The notes: generated by a model not told the origin, from the sequence alone. Counted from the first letter of the stretch, positions 9,567 through 18,622 are shown. The stretch is 64,000 bases of DNA from Bradyrhizobium lupini (GCF_040939785.1 NZ_CP162553.1:5413001-5477000), one strand, 5' to 3'. Made by a program: numbers and translations.

Positions 9567-10128
9567 GGCTTGGCCTCCGGCAAAAGCGGCATGTCCGTGT
9601 GTTAGGGCTGGCGGAGCGCCGGCGTCTTTCCTAAAGCCGCGCTGCCTTGTCCGATCCTGCTGATTGCTTGCTCGCGCTTCAGGAATTCACGTGCACGAAA
9701 CACGGTATGAGGGGATAGATCTGATGTCGGCGAGACGCGGGACAACTTGTTTACTGATTCAGCTCCCGTGCTCCCGGGTCTCGCGACGATGCAGACTTGT
9801 CCTCCGGAAATTGTGATCGGATAGAGCGACGGGGAACCGCGTTATGTGAACCGTCTCATATTTCATCACTCTCTTTCGAGCTATCACTCCCGCAAGAAAT
9901 TGCCGCACCCGGACCTAACTGACCGACACGGGTGAGATGCAATGCCTGCGTAGCCGCGTGCTCGCAGCTTTGGATTGGCTCTCGTCTTGCTCACGAGCAA
10001 GCCAGCCCCATCACTCAGCACAGATTTTTCAGAAATTGGAATCAAGGCAATCGCAAAACGCGTCCACGAGGCTGCCTCTATTCGGGGTCGGCCGGTAGGC
10101 CGCTACTTACCTAAGAAGGAGACCCCCA
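9567..10128. other. Intergenic stretch with a phaZ 3' remnant
   Basis: This 562-base stretch lies between the divergent catalase-like gene and the membrane-protein gene. Apart from the phaZ-end remnant at 9683-9722 I see no convincing coding frame, no tRNA and no clear terminator. Base composition falls to visibly lower GC after about 9720, as in the following gene. A strong ribosome binding site (AAGGAGAC, 10115-10122) closes it. The promoter of the gene at 10129 should lie here but I could not assign one. Confidence 0.5.
9683..9722 (-). repeat. Displaced copy of the phaZ 3' end (left direct repeat of a 4.7-kb insertion)
   Basis: The 18 bases GAATTCACGTGCACGAAA (9683-9700) recur exactly at 14422-14439, the last codons of phaZ. 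The next 22 bases match at 14 positions, including the shared TAGATCT end. Read on the minus strand, this copy encodes IYPL-three residues-FVHVNS-stop, against IYPLLRDFVHVNS-stop in phaZ. It is thus a degenerate duplicate of the gene end in the same orientation. Such a pair bracketing a segment is the usual trace of integration into a gene's 3' end; no integrase is present. Confidence 0.65.
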
Positions 10129-10644
10129 ATGAAAATTAGTGATGCAGTTTCCAGCGCATTTTCCCTAACGAGGGGCTCCGGCAATCTTCGGATCGCTCGT
10201 TCCGGTCTGATCAGGTCGGCCCATCTTCTTGAAAGAATTGGGCTCGCAGCCGTTGGGGCCTCCTGTGGCCTCTATGTGGGTGCGACCCTGTTGCGTGAGA
10301 AAGGCGGACTGTTTGAAAGCGGCTGGATCGTGCTGATAACGATGCTCTACGGAGCTCTCAGCTATTATGTCGGAATTGATTTGTCTCGCAGTGTCGCGCG
10401 GAAGTCGATCTCAAGCAACTCGGAAGAGTGGAATGGTTCCGAGTCGGCTGAGATCATGAGTGCGGCTGGAACGTTCGGCGCCGCGATTGCCGCAACTCTG
10501 TCCGTCAGCATCCTTGTCCTTGATCAAAACCCAGCCAATGGCCTGATAACCTTTGTTGCCGGCTGTTGGGTGGTTGGTTCCTCGCTCCAAGTTGCGGCGG
10601 GCATGATGGCTCGCAACTACGAAGCGCGCATGGACAAGCAATGA
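10129..10644 (+). CDS. Hypothetical four-helix membrane protein
   Basis: I do not recognise this family. The 171-residue product has a polar N-terminal 30 residues and then four hydrophobic stretches at about 33-55, 63-82, 109-130 and 136-157, with a Ser/Glu-rich loop (SISSNSEEWNGSESAE) between the second and third. It looks like an inner-membrane protein with no enzymatic motif. The start is supported by AAGGAGAC seven bases before the ATG. Base composition is less GC-rich than the neighbours, and it lies inside the segment bounded by the two phaZ-end repeats, both consistent with acquisition by transfer. It precedes the cyclase gene by 307 bases on the same strand. Confidence 0.75.
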   Translation: MKISDAVSSAFSLTRGSGNLRIARSGLIRSAHLLERIGLAAVGASCGLYVGATLLREKGGLFESGWIVLITMLYGALSYYVGIDLSRSVARKSISSNSEEWNGSESAEIMSAAGTFGAAIAATLSVSILVLDQNPANGLITFVAGCWVVGSSLQVAAGMMARNYEARMDKQ

Positions 10645-10951
10645 AGGAATTGTGCTCACGCAAGAACGTCTGCTTGGCGTCATGACGAGTGCACAAGCCG
10701 CAGTGTTGGATTCGATTTCAGGTCCGGAGTGAGTAGTGACCACTCATCGCAACCTCTGTCGTCCAACGCTGCGGGAAGACGATTTTTGGTAGCGCAGTCG
10801 TTCGCATCGGGCGGCGACCCGGCTTGGAAGCCGTGTCGGTACTGAGTAACCTAAATTATCGCACAACAAACAGACGTGCCATCATGGCGGTGTTGGGATA
10901 TCGTCGCCGCGCCGTGGTCCAAAATCCTGCTAACCGCCAACCACACGATCG
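10645..10951. other. Intergenic stretch upstream of the cyclase gene
   Basis: These 307 bases contain no coding frame I can support. The sequence is moderately AT-rich around 10840-10880 (CCTAAATTATCGCAC), where the promoter of the following gene may lie, but no matched -35/-10 pair is clear. Confidence 0.4.
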
Positions 10952-13900
10952 GTGGAGCCAATGCAGATTGCGGAGTGGCTCGAGAAACTGGGGCTTGGGC
11001 AATACGCAGAGCGTTTTGCCCAGAATGGAATCGACGTGGGCGTCCTCCCCGAACTGATGGACGAGGACTTTGAAAAGCTCGGAGTCCTGCTAGGCCATCG
11101 CCGCAAAATGCTGCGTGCTATTGCCGACCTCGATCCAGCCGCGTTGATCGCATCGCCGACCCCTCCTCAGGATGCCGAGCGGCGCCACCTCACCGTTATG
11201 TTTTGCGATCTGGTCGGCTCGACCGCGCTCTCGGCGCGTCTCGATCCCGAGGATATGTGGGAAGTGATCCGGGCCTACCGCGCCGCCTGCGCGAGCGTCA
11301 TTGCCGCTTATGACGGCAGGATAGCCAGGTTCGTTGGCGACGGAATACTCGTCTATTTCGGCTATCCTCGCGCGCATGAGGATGATGCGGAGCGCGCAGT
11401 ACGAGCTGCCCTCGACACTATCTCCGCAATTGGGCAGCTCAAAACGGGCGCCGACGAACGGGTTGAACTGCGCATCGCAATTGCGACAGGGCTTGTGGTG
11501 GTCGGTGACCTCATCAGTGGAGATGCATCAGAGGAGCAGGCAACCGTCGGCGACACACTAAACCTCGCCGCTCGGCTCCAGAGCCTGGCGGAACCGGGCG
11601 CGGTCGTCGTTGCTTCGTCGACGCGCCGGCTGCTTGGTGATCTCTTCACGTTTCGCAATCTCGGCCGCCGTGAGGTCAAGGGGATAGCCGAACCAATCGC
11701 AGTCTGGGCGGTGGAGGGGGCGATCGCATCCGAGAGTCGCTTCGAGGCGGTCCGCGCGGTACGCTCGATCGGTTTTGTCGGCCGCAGGGACGAGATCGAG
11801 TTCACTCTCTCGCGCCAGCGGCTGGCATGGCAGGGGCAGGGCCAGATGGTATTGATTTCTGGCGAAGCGGGCATCGGCAAGTCGCGCATTGTCGCAACCC
11901 TGTCCGAAAGCCCCTCGTTGGGGGCGCACCGCCGGGTGCGATATCAGTGTTCGCCCTACCATACCAACAGTGTGCTCCATCCCTTTGTCGCGCAGCTCGA
12001 GCGCGCCGCCGGCATCCGGTCGCACGACACGCCTGGGCAAAAGCTCGACAAGCTCGAGGCAATGCTGTCGCTTGGAACACAGCAGGTCGCCCAAGCGACA
12101 CCGCTCATTGCGGCTCTCCTTTCGATTCCCACCGGCGACCATTGTCCGCCGCTGGCTTTGAGCCCGGCGCAGCAGCGGCGACAGACATTTGCCGCCCTTC
12201 TGGATCAGCTTGAGGGGTTGGCGCGAGAGCAACCCCTGCTGATTATCTGCGAGGATATGCATTGGGCCGATGCCACGACACTTGAACTGTTCGATCTCGC
12301 GGTCGATCGTATCAGAGGACTGCCGATACTCGTGCTCATGACATCCCGGCCAGAGTTCGAGCCCTCCTGGTCGGGCCTTGCCAACGTCAGTCTGTTGCGG
12401 CTCGACCGACTCGATCGGCGGGACTCGCGCGCGCTGGTCGAACAGGTGGCCGTTGGTCGCCAGCTGCCACGCGAGATGATGAAGCAGATCATCGATAGGA
12501 CGGATGGCATCCCACTATTCGTCGAGGAATTGACCAAGATGGTGCTGGAGTCCGGGCTACTCGTCGAAGATGCCGGGCGCTATCGTCTCGATAATCCGCT
12601 CCCGCCGCTCGCTATTCCCGCGACGCTGCAGGATTCGCTGATGGCGCGGCTTGACCGGCTGGCCCCCGTCAAGGAGTTAGCGCAGATAGGCGCCGCCATC
12701 GGTCGCGACTTTTCATACGCGCTGCTGAGATATGTGGCGGGACGCGATGATCTGACGCTGAGCGCTGCGCTAGCGCAACTCGAAGAGGCCGAACTGCTGG
12801 TGCGTCGCGGGGCTCCGCCCGAAGCAAACTATAGTTTCAAGCACGCCCTCGTTCAGGAAGCGGCCTACGAGAGCCTGCTCAAGAGCAAACGGCAGGTGCT
12901 TCACAAGCGCATCGGCGATGTCCTGCGCGAGAAGTTTCCAGTCGTCGCCGAGACTGAGCCGGAAGTTCTGGCACACCACTTCACTGAGGCGGGGCTGAGC
13001 GAGGTCGCCCTCGAATGGTGGCGCAAGGCGGGCCTGCAGGCGCTGAAACGCTCCGCTTATTCCGAGGCGATTGCACATCTCGGCAAGGCGATTGCCATCG
13101 CCGATGACCTGCCCGATGAGCACGACCGGATGATGGGTAGGCTACATCTTCAAATCGCATATGGCCGTGCATTACGGGGCAGCCTCGGGCACAGCGCTCC
13201 CGAAACGGTCGCCGCATGGACGCGCGCCCGACAGTTCGCAGCCGACATCAATGATCCGGTTGAACTTGCGCCGGTCCATTCGGGTCTCTTCAATGCCTGC
13301 CTGACACACGGCGAACTCGCGCCGATGCAGGCGCTGGTGGATGCCATCGTGAACGCCGCTGACCGGCGACCGGCCTCACCGGTGGCCGCCGTCGTTGCAC
13401 ATTGGACGGGCGGGGTTACCTGCTGGTTCGGGGGCGACTACTTGAACGCGAGAGTACATCTTGAGAAGGCACTAGAGATCTATGGTGACGAGCCGGATCC
13501 CGCGACGTTCAGGGGCTCGGCGCTGGATCTCCCATTCGTGATCATGAGGTTCCTTGCCCTGGTGCTTTGGCCGCTTGGCAGGATCGCCCGCGCACGCCGC
13601 CTCGCCGCGGAAGCGATAAGTGCTTCCGGAGAAAAACGGGCGCTTTCTCAGGCCAATGCGCTTGTTCATCGAGCTGTGTTCGACGGACTATGCGGGGGCA
13701 TGTTGCAGCAAACAGAGACGATCCTGGCGCTTGGTCTCGCTCGCGACCACACGATGCCGCTGTATGTGGCCGCCGGCACCTACCTGAATGGCCTGGCCAA
13801 GTGGCGCGCCGGCGACGGAATGGCCGGGCTAACGGAAATGCGTCGCGGCTGGACCTTGCTGCACGAGAATGACTGCTACCTCTGTGAGCCGTTTTGGGGG

Positions 13901-14290
13901 ATGCATGTCGCCATGGCGGATGCAGAGTCGGGCCAACTCGAAAACGGGCTGGAAATCTTGAGCGGATTGATCGCATGGGCGGGGCAATCCGGTCAGCATT
14001 GGCTTGATGCCGAGCTGCATCGCGTCTACGGGGAGCTTTTGTTGCGTCATGATCCTTCGGACCTAGCCAGGGCCGAAACTGCGCTAAGCCGAGCGCTTGA
14101 AATCGCACGGCACCAACGGGTGAAGACTTTCGAGCTGCGCAGCGCCATTGGACTTGCACGCCTGCATAAGACAAATGGCGGAGCGGGCGCGGTATCCGAG
14201 GTGCTCGCTCCCGTGCTCGCTGAATTCGATGCGGAGCGCAATCTTCCCGAAGTCGTTGAAGCCAGAGAGCTGCTCAAGCAAGTGCATTAG
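10952..14290 (+). CDS. SAM domain - class III adenylate/guanylate cyclase - AAA ATPase - TPR regulator
   Basis: Large cytoplasmic signalling protein of 1112 residues. Residues 1-66 form a SAM domain (IAEWLEKLGLGQYAERFAQN). Residues about 78-255 are a class III nucleotide cyclase: metal aspartates D86 (MFCDLVGST) and D130 (RFVGDGILVYFG), and the transition-state pair N204/R208 in TLNLAARLQ, so it should be active. A STAND-like AAA module follows, with Walker A GEAGIGKS at 304-311 and Walker B LLIICEDMHWAD. The remaining 500 residues are helical TPR-like repeats. The first codon is GTG; the in-frame ATG at 10961 (MQIAEW) is a good alternative. It lies in the segment bounded by phaZ-end repeats. 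Its signal and targets are unknown. Confidence 0.9.
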   Translation: MEPMQIAEWLEKLGLGQYAERFAQNGIDVGVLPELMDEDFEKLGVLLGHRRKMLRAIADLDPAALIASPTPPQDAERRHLTVMFCDLVGSTALSARLDPEDMWEVIRAYRAACASVIAAYDGRIARFVGDGILVYFGYPRAHEDDAERAVRAALDTISAIGQLKTGADERVELRIAIATGLVVVGDLISGDASEEQATVGDTLNLAARLQSLAEPGAVVVASSTRRLLGDLFTFRNLGRREVKGIAEPIAVWAVEGAIASESRFEAVRAVRSIGFVGRRDEIEFTLSRQRLAWQGQGQMVLISGEAGIGKSRIVATLSESPSLGAHRRVRYQCSPYHTNSVLHPFVAQLERAAGIRSHDTPGQKLDKLEAMLSLGTQQVAQATPLIAALLSIPTGDHCPPLALSPAQQRRQTFAALLDQLEGLAREQPLLIICEDMHWADATTLELFDLAVDRIRGLPILVLMTSRPEFEPSWSGLANVSLLRLDRLDRRDSRALVEQVAVGRQLPREMMKQIIDRTDGIPLFVEELTKMVLESGLLVEDAGRYRLDNPLPPLAIPATLQDSLMARLDRLAPVKELAQIGAAIGRDFSYALLRYVAGRDDLTLSAALAQLEEAELLVRRGAPPEANYSFKHALVQEAAYESLLKSKRQVLHKRIGDVLREKFPVVAETEPEVLAHHFTEAGLSEVALEWWRKAGLQALKRSAYSEAIAHLGKAIAIADDLPDEHDRMMGRLHLQIAYGRALRGSLGHSAPETVAAWTRARQFAADINDPVELAPVHSGLFNACLTHGELAPMQALVDAIVNAADRRPASPVAAVVAHWTGGVTCWFGGDYLNARVHLEKALEIYGDEPDPATFRGSALDLPFVIMRFLALVLWPLGRIARARRLAAEAISASGEKRALSQANALVHRAVFDGLCGGMLQQTETILALGLARDHTMPLYVAAGTYLNGLAKWRAGDGMAGLTEMRRGWTLLHENDCYLCEPFWGMHVAMADAESGQLENGLEILSGLIAWAGQSGQHWLDAELHRVYGELLLRHDPSDLARAETALSRALEIARHQRVKTFELRSAIGLARLHKTNGGAGAVSEVLAPVLAEFDAERNLPEVVEARELLKQVH

Positions 14291-14417
14291 GCACGTGCGG
14301 TTTGTTTAGCTAGCCGTTTGGTCAGGAGAGACGTCTCGATCCTGACCCATCTCCGGTCGCCTCACTGCAATTGCGCGTTGAGGTTCGCACGTGACGTACG
14401 GGCCAGGGGCTGACGGG

Positions 14418-15641
14418 TTACGAATTCACGTGCACGAAATCCCGCAAGAGCGGGTAGATCTCGTTGTTCCAGCGTTTGCCCGAGAACACGCCGTAATGGC
14501 CGACGCCGGCCTGCATGTGGTGGACGCGGCGGTAGGCGCGTACGCCGGTGCAGAGGTCTTGCGCGGCCAGCGTCTGGCCGATCGAGCAGATGTCGTCCTT
14601 CTCGCCCTCGACCGTCATCAGCCCCATGCGGCTGACGGCCTTGGTGTTCACCGGACGTCCCCGATGCATCAGCTTGCCCTGGGGCAGAAGATGCTCCTGG
14701 AACACGTCTCGCACGGTCTCGATGTAGAATTCCGCGGGCAGGTCCATCACGGCGAAATATTCGTCGTAGAAGGTCTTGATGCTGGCCGCCTTCTCCTTCT
14801 CGCCCTTGGCGATGTGATCGGCGAGATCGATGTGCTGCTTGATATGGCGCTCGAGATTCATCGAGACGAAGGCGGTGAGCTGCACGAAGCCGGGATAGAC
14901 TTTCCGCAGGGCACCGCGGCACTGCATCGGCACGTAGTTGATCAGGTTCTGCTCGAACCAGTCGATTGGCCTGCTCTTGGCGAATTCGTTGACCCTCGTC
15001 GGCTGGATGCGCGTGTCGATCGGGCCGGCCATCAGCGTCAGCGTCGCCGGCCGCGAAGGATGGTTGCCCTCGCACATGATCGCGGCGGCCGCGAGCGCGG
15101 AGACCGAGGGCTGGCAGATCGCGACCATATGCGGGCGGGGGCCTAATTGGCCGAGGAAGTCGATGAGATGCTCGGTGTAGTCGTCGAGCCCGAAACGGCC
15201 CTCGCTGCGGGGAATGTCGCGTGGATTGTGCCAGTCGGTGATGTAGACGTCGTGATCCTGCAGCAGCGTCTTCACGGTGCCGCGCAGCAGCGTCGAAAAA
15301 TGGCCGGACATCGGCGCCACCAGGAGCATGCGCGGCTGCTCGCCCACGCCTTCCTTCTTGAAACGCAGCAGCGAGCCGAACGGGGTCGCGTACGCGATCT
15401 CCTCGGTTACGGCGACCTCGCGATTGCCGACCATGACGCTGTCGATGCCGTAGGCGGGGCGGTGATAGGTGAGGGTGGAGCGGGAGATCAACTCCAGCGC
15501 GGCCGACAGCCGGCCGACGACCTGATCCGATAAGCCCTGCGGCACCAGATTGAGGAATTTGAGTGCGGACGAAGCCCCCGACCGCCACGGCGCCGTCAGG
15601 TCCATATGGTTCTGAAAGGCCTGATAATACATCGACATCAT
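14418..15641 (-). CDS. phaZ: Intracellular poly(3-hydroxybutyrate) depolymerase
   Basis: Hydrolyses stored PHB granules to 3-hydroxybutyrate in the cytoplasm. The protein has 407 residues, with the family's N-terminal MYYQAFQNHMDLTAPWR and the modified lipase box AICQPSVSAL, in which Cys176 replaces the serine nucleophile, as in characterised intracellular PhaZ enzymes. Further conserved segments are YITDWHNPRDIP, MAGPIDTRIQPT and the C-terminal GVGHYGVFSGKRW. I took the ATG at 15641, preceded by AGGTGG, rather than the extension to 15689. Its 3' end is duplicated at 9683-9722. It diverges from the GST gene at 15812. Confidence 0.93.
   Translation of the reverse strand: MMSMYYQAFQNHMDLTAPWRSGASSALKFLNLVPQGLSDQVVGRLSAALELISRSTLTYHRPAYGIDSVMVGNREVAVTEEIAYATPFGSLLRFKKEGVGEQPRMLLVAPMSGHFSTLLRGTVKTLLQDHDVYITDWHNPRDIPRSEGRFGLDDYTEHLIDFLGQLGPRPHMVAICQPSVSALAAAAIMCEGNHPSRPATLTLMAGPIDTRIQPTRVNEFAKSRPIDWFEQNLINYVPMQCRGALRKVYPGFVQLTAFVSMNLERHIKQHIDLADHIAKGEKEKAASIKTFYDEYFAVMDLPAEFYIETVRDVFQEHLLPQGKLMHRGRPVNTKAVSRMGLMTVEGEKDDICSIGQTLAAQDLCTGVRAYRRVHHMQAGVGHYGVFSGKRWNNEIYPLLRDFVHVNS
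14422..14461 (-). repeat. Right direct repeat: functional phaZ 3' end
   Basis: Partner of the repeat at 9683-9722. It overlaps the last codons of phaZ (IYPLLRDFVHVNS) and begins two bases after its stop codon. The distance between the two copies is 4,739 bases. The intact reading frame here, with the degenerate copy on the far side, fits an element that restored the target gene on entry. Confidence 0.6.
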
Positions 15642-15811
15642 ACTGAAACGCCCACCTGTCCCCGTGCTGCTATGCAATATCGGAGCCAAACCGGAGATGG
15701 GCCGTCCTCAAGATTGGCACGTCGCTTGCTGCTCTTTTGGCGGGAAGCACAGGCGGTGCGCACTCCCGCAGTCCAGGCGGGGTGCAAGTCTTAGGCGTGA
15801 GGGAAGGCCAT

Positions 15812-16468
15812 ATGGCGAAGGCGACACTGACCATCAGCAGCAAGAACTATTCGTCCTGGTCGCTGCGTGGCTGGCTGCTGACGAAATTTTCCGGGCTCGA
15901 TTTCGAGGAGATCGTCACCGCGCCGGACGACGCGTCGGCGCGTGCCGAAATCCTGCTGTTGTCGTCGTCGATCCTGGTGCCGTGCCTGCGGCACGACGGC
16001 GCGATCGTCTGGGATACGCTGGCGATCGCCGAATATCTCAACGAGGCGATGCCGGATGCCGGGCTGCTGCCCGCCGATCGCGTTCAGCGCGCGCATTGCC
16101 GCTCGATCTGCGGCGAAATCCATTCCGGCTTCACCACCTTGCGCGCCTCGCTGCCGGTCAATCTGAAGGGGCACTTCCCCGGCTTCAAGATCTGGTCGCG
16201 CGCGCAGGCCGACATCGATCGCGTCTGGGCGATCTGGCGCGACTGCCTGGACAAATCGGGCGGGCCCTTCCTGTTCGGCGAGACCCGCACCATGGCTGAC
16301 GCGATGTACGCCCCGGTGGTGACGCGCTTCGTGACCTATAACGTCAAGCTCGAGCCACAGCTGCAGGCCTATGCCGATACCATCATGGCCATGCCGGAGA
16401 TGAAGGAATGGATCGCGGCGGCACGGGATGAGCCGGCCGAGATCGAGGAGCTCGAGGTTGAATATTAG
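15812..16468 (+). CDS. Glutathione S-transferase family protein
   Basis: Cytosolic GST-fold protein of 218 residues. The N-terminal thioredoxin-like half starts KATLTISSKNYSSWSLRGWLL, with a Ser-rich loop where the catalytic Ser/Cys of GSTs sits, and carries the cis-proline segment ILVPCLRHDGAIVWDTLAIAEYL. The C-terminal half is helical and contains FLFGETRTMADAMYAPVVTRF, the conserved N-capping/hydrophobic-staple region. The ATG at 15812 has GGGAAGG eight bases upstream and begins where homology-like sequence begins. Substrate unknown. Confidence 0.9.
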   Translation: MAKATLTISSKNYSSWSLRGWLLTKFSGLDFEEIVTAPDDASARAEILLLSSSILVPCLRHDGAIVWDTLAIAEYLNEAMPDAGLLPADRVQRAHCRSICGEIHSGFTTLRASLPVNLKGHFPGFKIWSRAQADIDRVWAIWRDCLDKSGGPFLFGETRTMADAMYAPVVTRFVTYNVKLEPQLQAYADTIMAMPEMKEWIAAARDEPAEIEELEVEY

Positions 16469-16680
16469 GCAGGCCGGGTGCCATCTGCCTGTTTTGGGAG
16501 CGAGCATCCAACCGCCGCACCCCGCGCCATGTCACTAAAGCCGCTAACTTTTGACGCCCGTGGTGGGCCGGGCCGCTCACGCGCTGTGCAGATATTGTAT
16601 GCGCGCGCTGGCCGGTTGCGACATCTAGCCGTGAACAGGCGCGTACGGGGCGCTACGGCTGATTCGGACGTGATTCGTTC

Positions 16681-16716
16681 GGGCCGCGTTCCGAAGGTTA
16701 AGCCGGGACGCGGCCC
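16681..16716. terminator. Hairpin between convergent genes
   Basis: GGGCCGCGTTCC at 16681-16692 pairs with GGGACGCGGCCC at 16705-16716 (one non-pairing position plus one G-U) around a 12-base loop. It lies between the GST gene and the convergent small gene at 16745-16969, where a bidirectional terminator is expected. The following bases GTTGCATTTT give only a weak U tract on the plus strand. Confidence 0.4.
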
Positions 16717-16744
16717 CGTTGCATTTTGAGACAGAAATCAGTGC

Positions 16745-16969
16745 TCAGGCCACGCCCGAATGCTTCATGCGCGGGACGCGCCAGCCGATGACGGTTGCTT
16801 CAACTGCGACGCCGGCCGCGTGGTTCTGCCAGCGTCCCTCGATATAGCGGCAGGCGAACGGCAGCTGATACGTTCCGCTGTGGTCCTCGCACAGCACTTC
16901 GACTGCAAGGCCGGGCGGCGGTTCTCCGGCGCCGTCGAATTCCGCCAGTCGTCTGTCGCGCGTTGCCAT
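16745..16969 (-). CDS. Conserved small hypothetical protein
   Basis: A 74-residue soluble protein starting MATRDRRLAEFDGAGEPPPG and containing LCEDHSGTYQLPFACRYIEG and WRVPRMKHSG near the end. The start is well supported by AAGGGGAG ten bases before the ATG. I do not recognise a domain; two Cys and several aromatic residues suggest a small compact fold. The frame is also open upstream, but that sequence looks like antisense noise. It converges with the GST gene. Confidence 0.7.
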   Translation of the reverse strand: MATRDRRLAEFDGAGEPPPGLAVEVLCEDHSGTYQLPFACRYIEGRWQNHAAGVAVEATVIGWRVPRMKHSGVA

Positions 16970-17152
16970 CAAAAAACTCCCCTTAAACAAAGCCGCGGAA
17001 AGAGTGCCCATTTCCTCCGCGTGCAGATCATCGCTCCCCGTGCGAGGGAACAGCCGCAAGCTCAACGCGAGAATGCGGTGCGAGTGTGGTAGCCTCGACA
17101 GGCTGCGTGCAAAAAGCGCACATTGCCGTGATTGATTTGACGAGGAACCTGT

Positions 17153-17509
17153 ATGCTGCTTCGAAGCGCCGGCGTTTGTTTCGCGATGTTGCTGCTCGCT
17201 ACGCTGGCGATTGTGCCGGTCCGCGCGCAGGACGTGCCCGGTATCGAGATCTGCACCGTCGAGAAGACCATGGAGCGCCGCACCAGCTGCCTCCAGAGCA
17301 ACGTCGACTTCCTCCAGAAGACGGTCACCAAGCTCAACCTCGATCACCAGCAGAAGCTGGACGCCGCGGCTCGCCAGATCGATGCGTTGAAGACGACCGT
17401 GGCCGGCTTGCAGAAGATGCTCGGCGATCTCCAGGCCACGCAGGCGAAGACCGCGGAGGATGTGAAGAAGAAACAGGATGCGCCGCCGCCGAAGGATGCG
17501 GCGAAATAG
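17153..17509 (+). CDS. Exported coiled-coil hypothetical protein
   Basis: A 118-residue protein with a clear signal peptide (MLLRSAGVCFAMLLLATLAIVPVRAQ, cleavage expected after VRA). The mature part has a short Cys-containing head (GIEICTVEKTMERRTSCLQS) and then a heptad-like stretch (FLQKTVTKLNLDHQQKLDAA to LQATQAKTAEDVKKK) predicted to form a coiled coil, with a Pro/Lys tail. It is probably periplasmic, with the two Cys able to form a disulfide. No family is recognised. It converges with the enolase-superfamily gene, with 9 bases between stops. Confidence 0.8.
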   Translation: MLLRSAGVCFAMLLLATLAIVPVRAQDVPGIEICTVEKTMERRTSCLQSNVDFLQKTVTKLNLDHQQKLDAAARQIDALKTTVAGLQKMLGDLQATQAKTAEDVKKKQDAPPPKDAAK

Positions 17510-17518
17510 GCGCCGCGC

Positions 17519-18622
17519 TCAGGCGACGCGATATCGCTCCATGACGCTGCGGTCGGGCTCATAGCCGAGCCCAGGTCCGGTCGGCACCGCGACATGGCCG
17601 GTGGCATCGACATCGGCGCGGCCGCCCCAGAGGCAGGCCTCGCGCTTCAGGTAAAACATCTCGACCAACCCGTCGTCGCGCCCCGCCAGGAGATGCAAGG
17701 TCGCCAGCAGGCCGGGGCCGAAATACGGGGAGTGCGGAACGATCTTGACGCCTTGCCGATCCGCGAGCGCCGCAACCTTCAGAAATTCCGTGATGCCGCC
17801 GACCTTGATCACCGACGGCTGGGCGTGGCTGACCGCGCCCGCCTCCATCATCTGGCGGAATTGATATTCCGTGCAGGCGTTCTCGCCGGCGGCGACGCCG
17901 AGCCCGCCCTTGCTGCGGACCTCGGCGAGCGCCGTAAAATCCTCCGGCGGCCAGACCGGCTCCTCCAGGAACATCGGCTGCGCGTCATGGCATGTCCTGG
18001 CGAATGCGATCGCCTGCTCGCCCGAGAGCGGACAGTTCATGTCCACCATCAGCGGAATGCCGGGCCCGATCGCCGCGCGCGCGGCAAACACCGCCGGCGC
18101 CGTGGTCTCGTGCAGCTTGATGGCGCCATAGCCGAGCGCCAGCGCCTTCTTGCATTCGGCGGCGATGTTGTCGGGCGAACCGATCCGCAACAGGCTCGCA
18201 TAGGCCGGAATGGCCGGGCGCCTGGTGCCGCCGAGCAGGCGGTGCAGCGGCACGCCCTCGATCTTGGCGGCGAGGTCCCACAGCGCGATGTCGAGCCCGG
18301 AGATCGCGAACATGGTGATGCCGTAACGCCCGAAGAGATGCAGATTGCGCTGGATCTGCTCCATCACCGCGGGGATGCCGGCGGCATCGGGAACCTCCAG
18401 CCCACGGGCTTGTGGTGCGATCATTTCCTCGACGGCACTGCGCGTGGTGCGGGGACAGACATAAGCGAAGGCATCGCCCCAGCCGGTCAGCCCGGCGTCG
18501 GTGGTGACCTCGAGGATCACCATGTCGAGGGCAGTGATGGCGGAGGCGCCCTGACGGAAGTTCGCGACACCAGCGTCATAGGGGATGCGGATATGGTGCG
18601 CCCGCACATCGGTGATTTTCAT
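17519..18622 (-). CDS. Enolase superfamily (mandelate racemase/muconate lactonizing enzyme) protein
   Basis: Barrel enzyme of 367 residues that abstracts the alpha-proton of a carboxylate substrate. Mg2+ ligands are visible as D194 (MVDMNCP), E220 or E221 (FLEEPVWPPEDF) and E247 (AAGENAC). Candidate acid/bases are K169 in IKLHE (the usual KxK reads KLH), K273 in VIKVGG and H297 in VPHSPYFG. The N-terminal capping domain covers residues 1-120. Dehydratase, racemase or cycloisomerase cannot be separated from sequence alone. It is divergent from the AraC gene at 18800, which could regulate it. Confidence 0.9.
   Translation of the reverse strand: MKITDVRAHHIRIPYDAGVANFRQGASAITALDMVILEVTTDAGLTGWGDAFAYVCPRTTRSAVEEMIAPQARGLEVPDAAGIPAVMEQIQRNLHLFGRYGITMFAISGLDIALWDLAAKIEGVPLHRLLGGTRRPAIPAYASLLRIGSPDNIAAECKKALALGYGAIKLHETTAPAVFAARAAIGPGIPLMVDMNCPLSGEQAIAFARTCHDAQPMFLEEPVWPPEDFTALAEVRSKGGLGVAAGENACTEYQFRQMMEAGAVSHAQPSVIKVGGITEFLKVAALADRQGVKIVPHSPYFGPGLLATLHLLAGRDDGLVEMFYLKREACLWGGRADVDATGHVAVPTGPGLGYEPDRSVMERYRVA

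Noticed and set aside
9833..9855. EcfG promoter at GGAACCGCGTTATG
   Set aside because: GGAAC is present but the downstream GTT is not at 16-17 bases; too weak to annotate.
9567..10128. tRNA gene as the integration target of the 4.7-kb segment
   Set aside because: No acceptor stem, T-loop GTTCGAATC-like sequence or cloverleaf is visible; the duplicated sequence is the phaZ coding end.
14391..15146. 251-codon plus-strand frame over phaZ
   Set aside because: Antisense shadow of the depolymerase gene.
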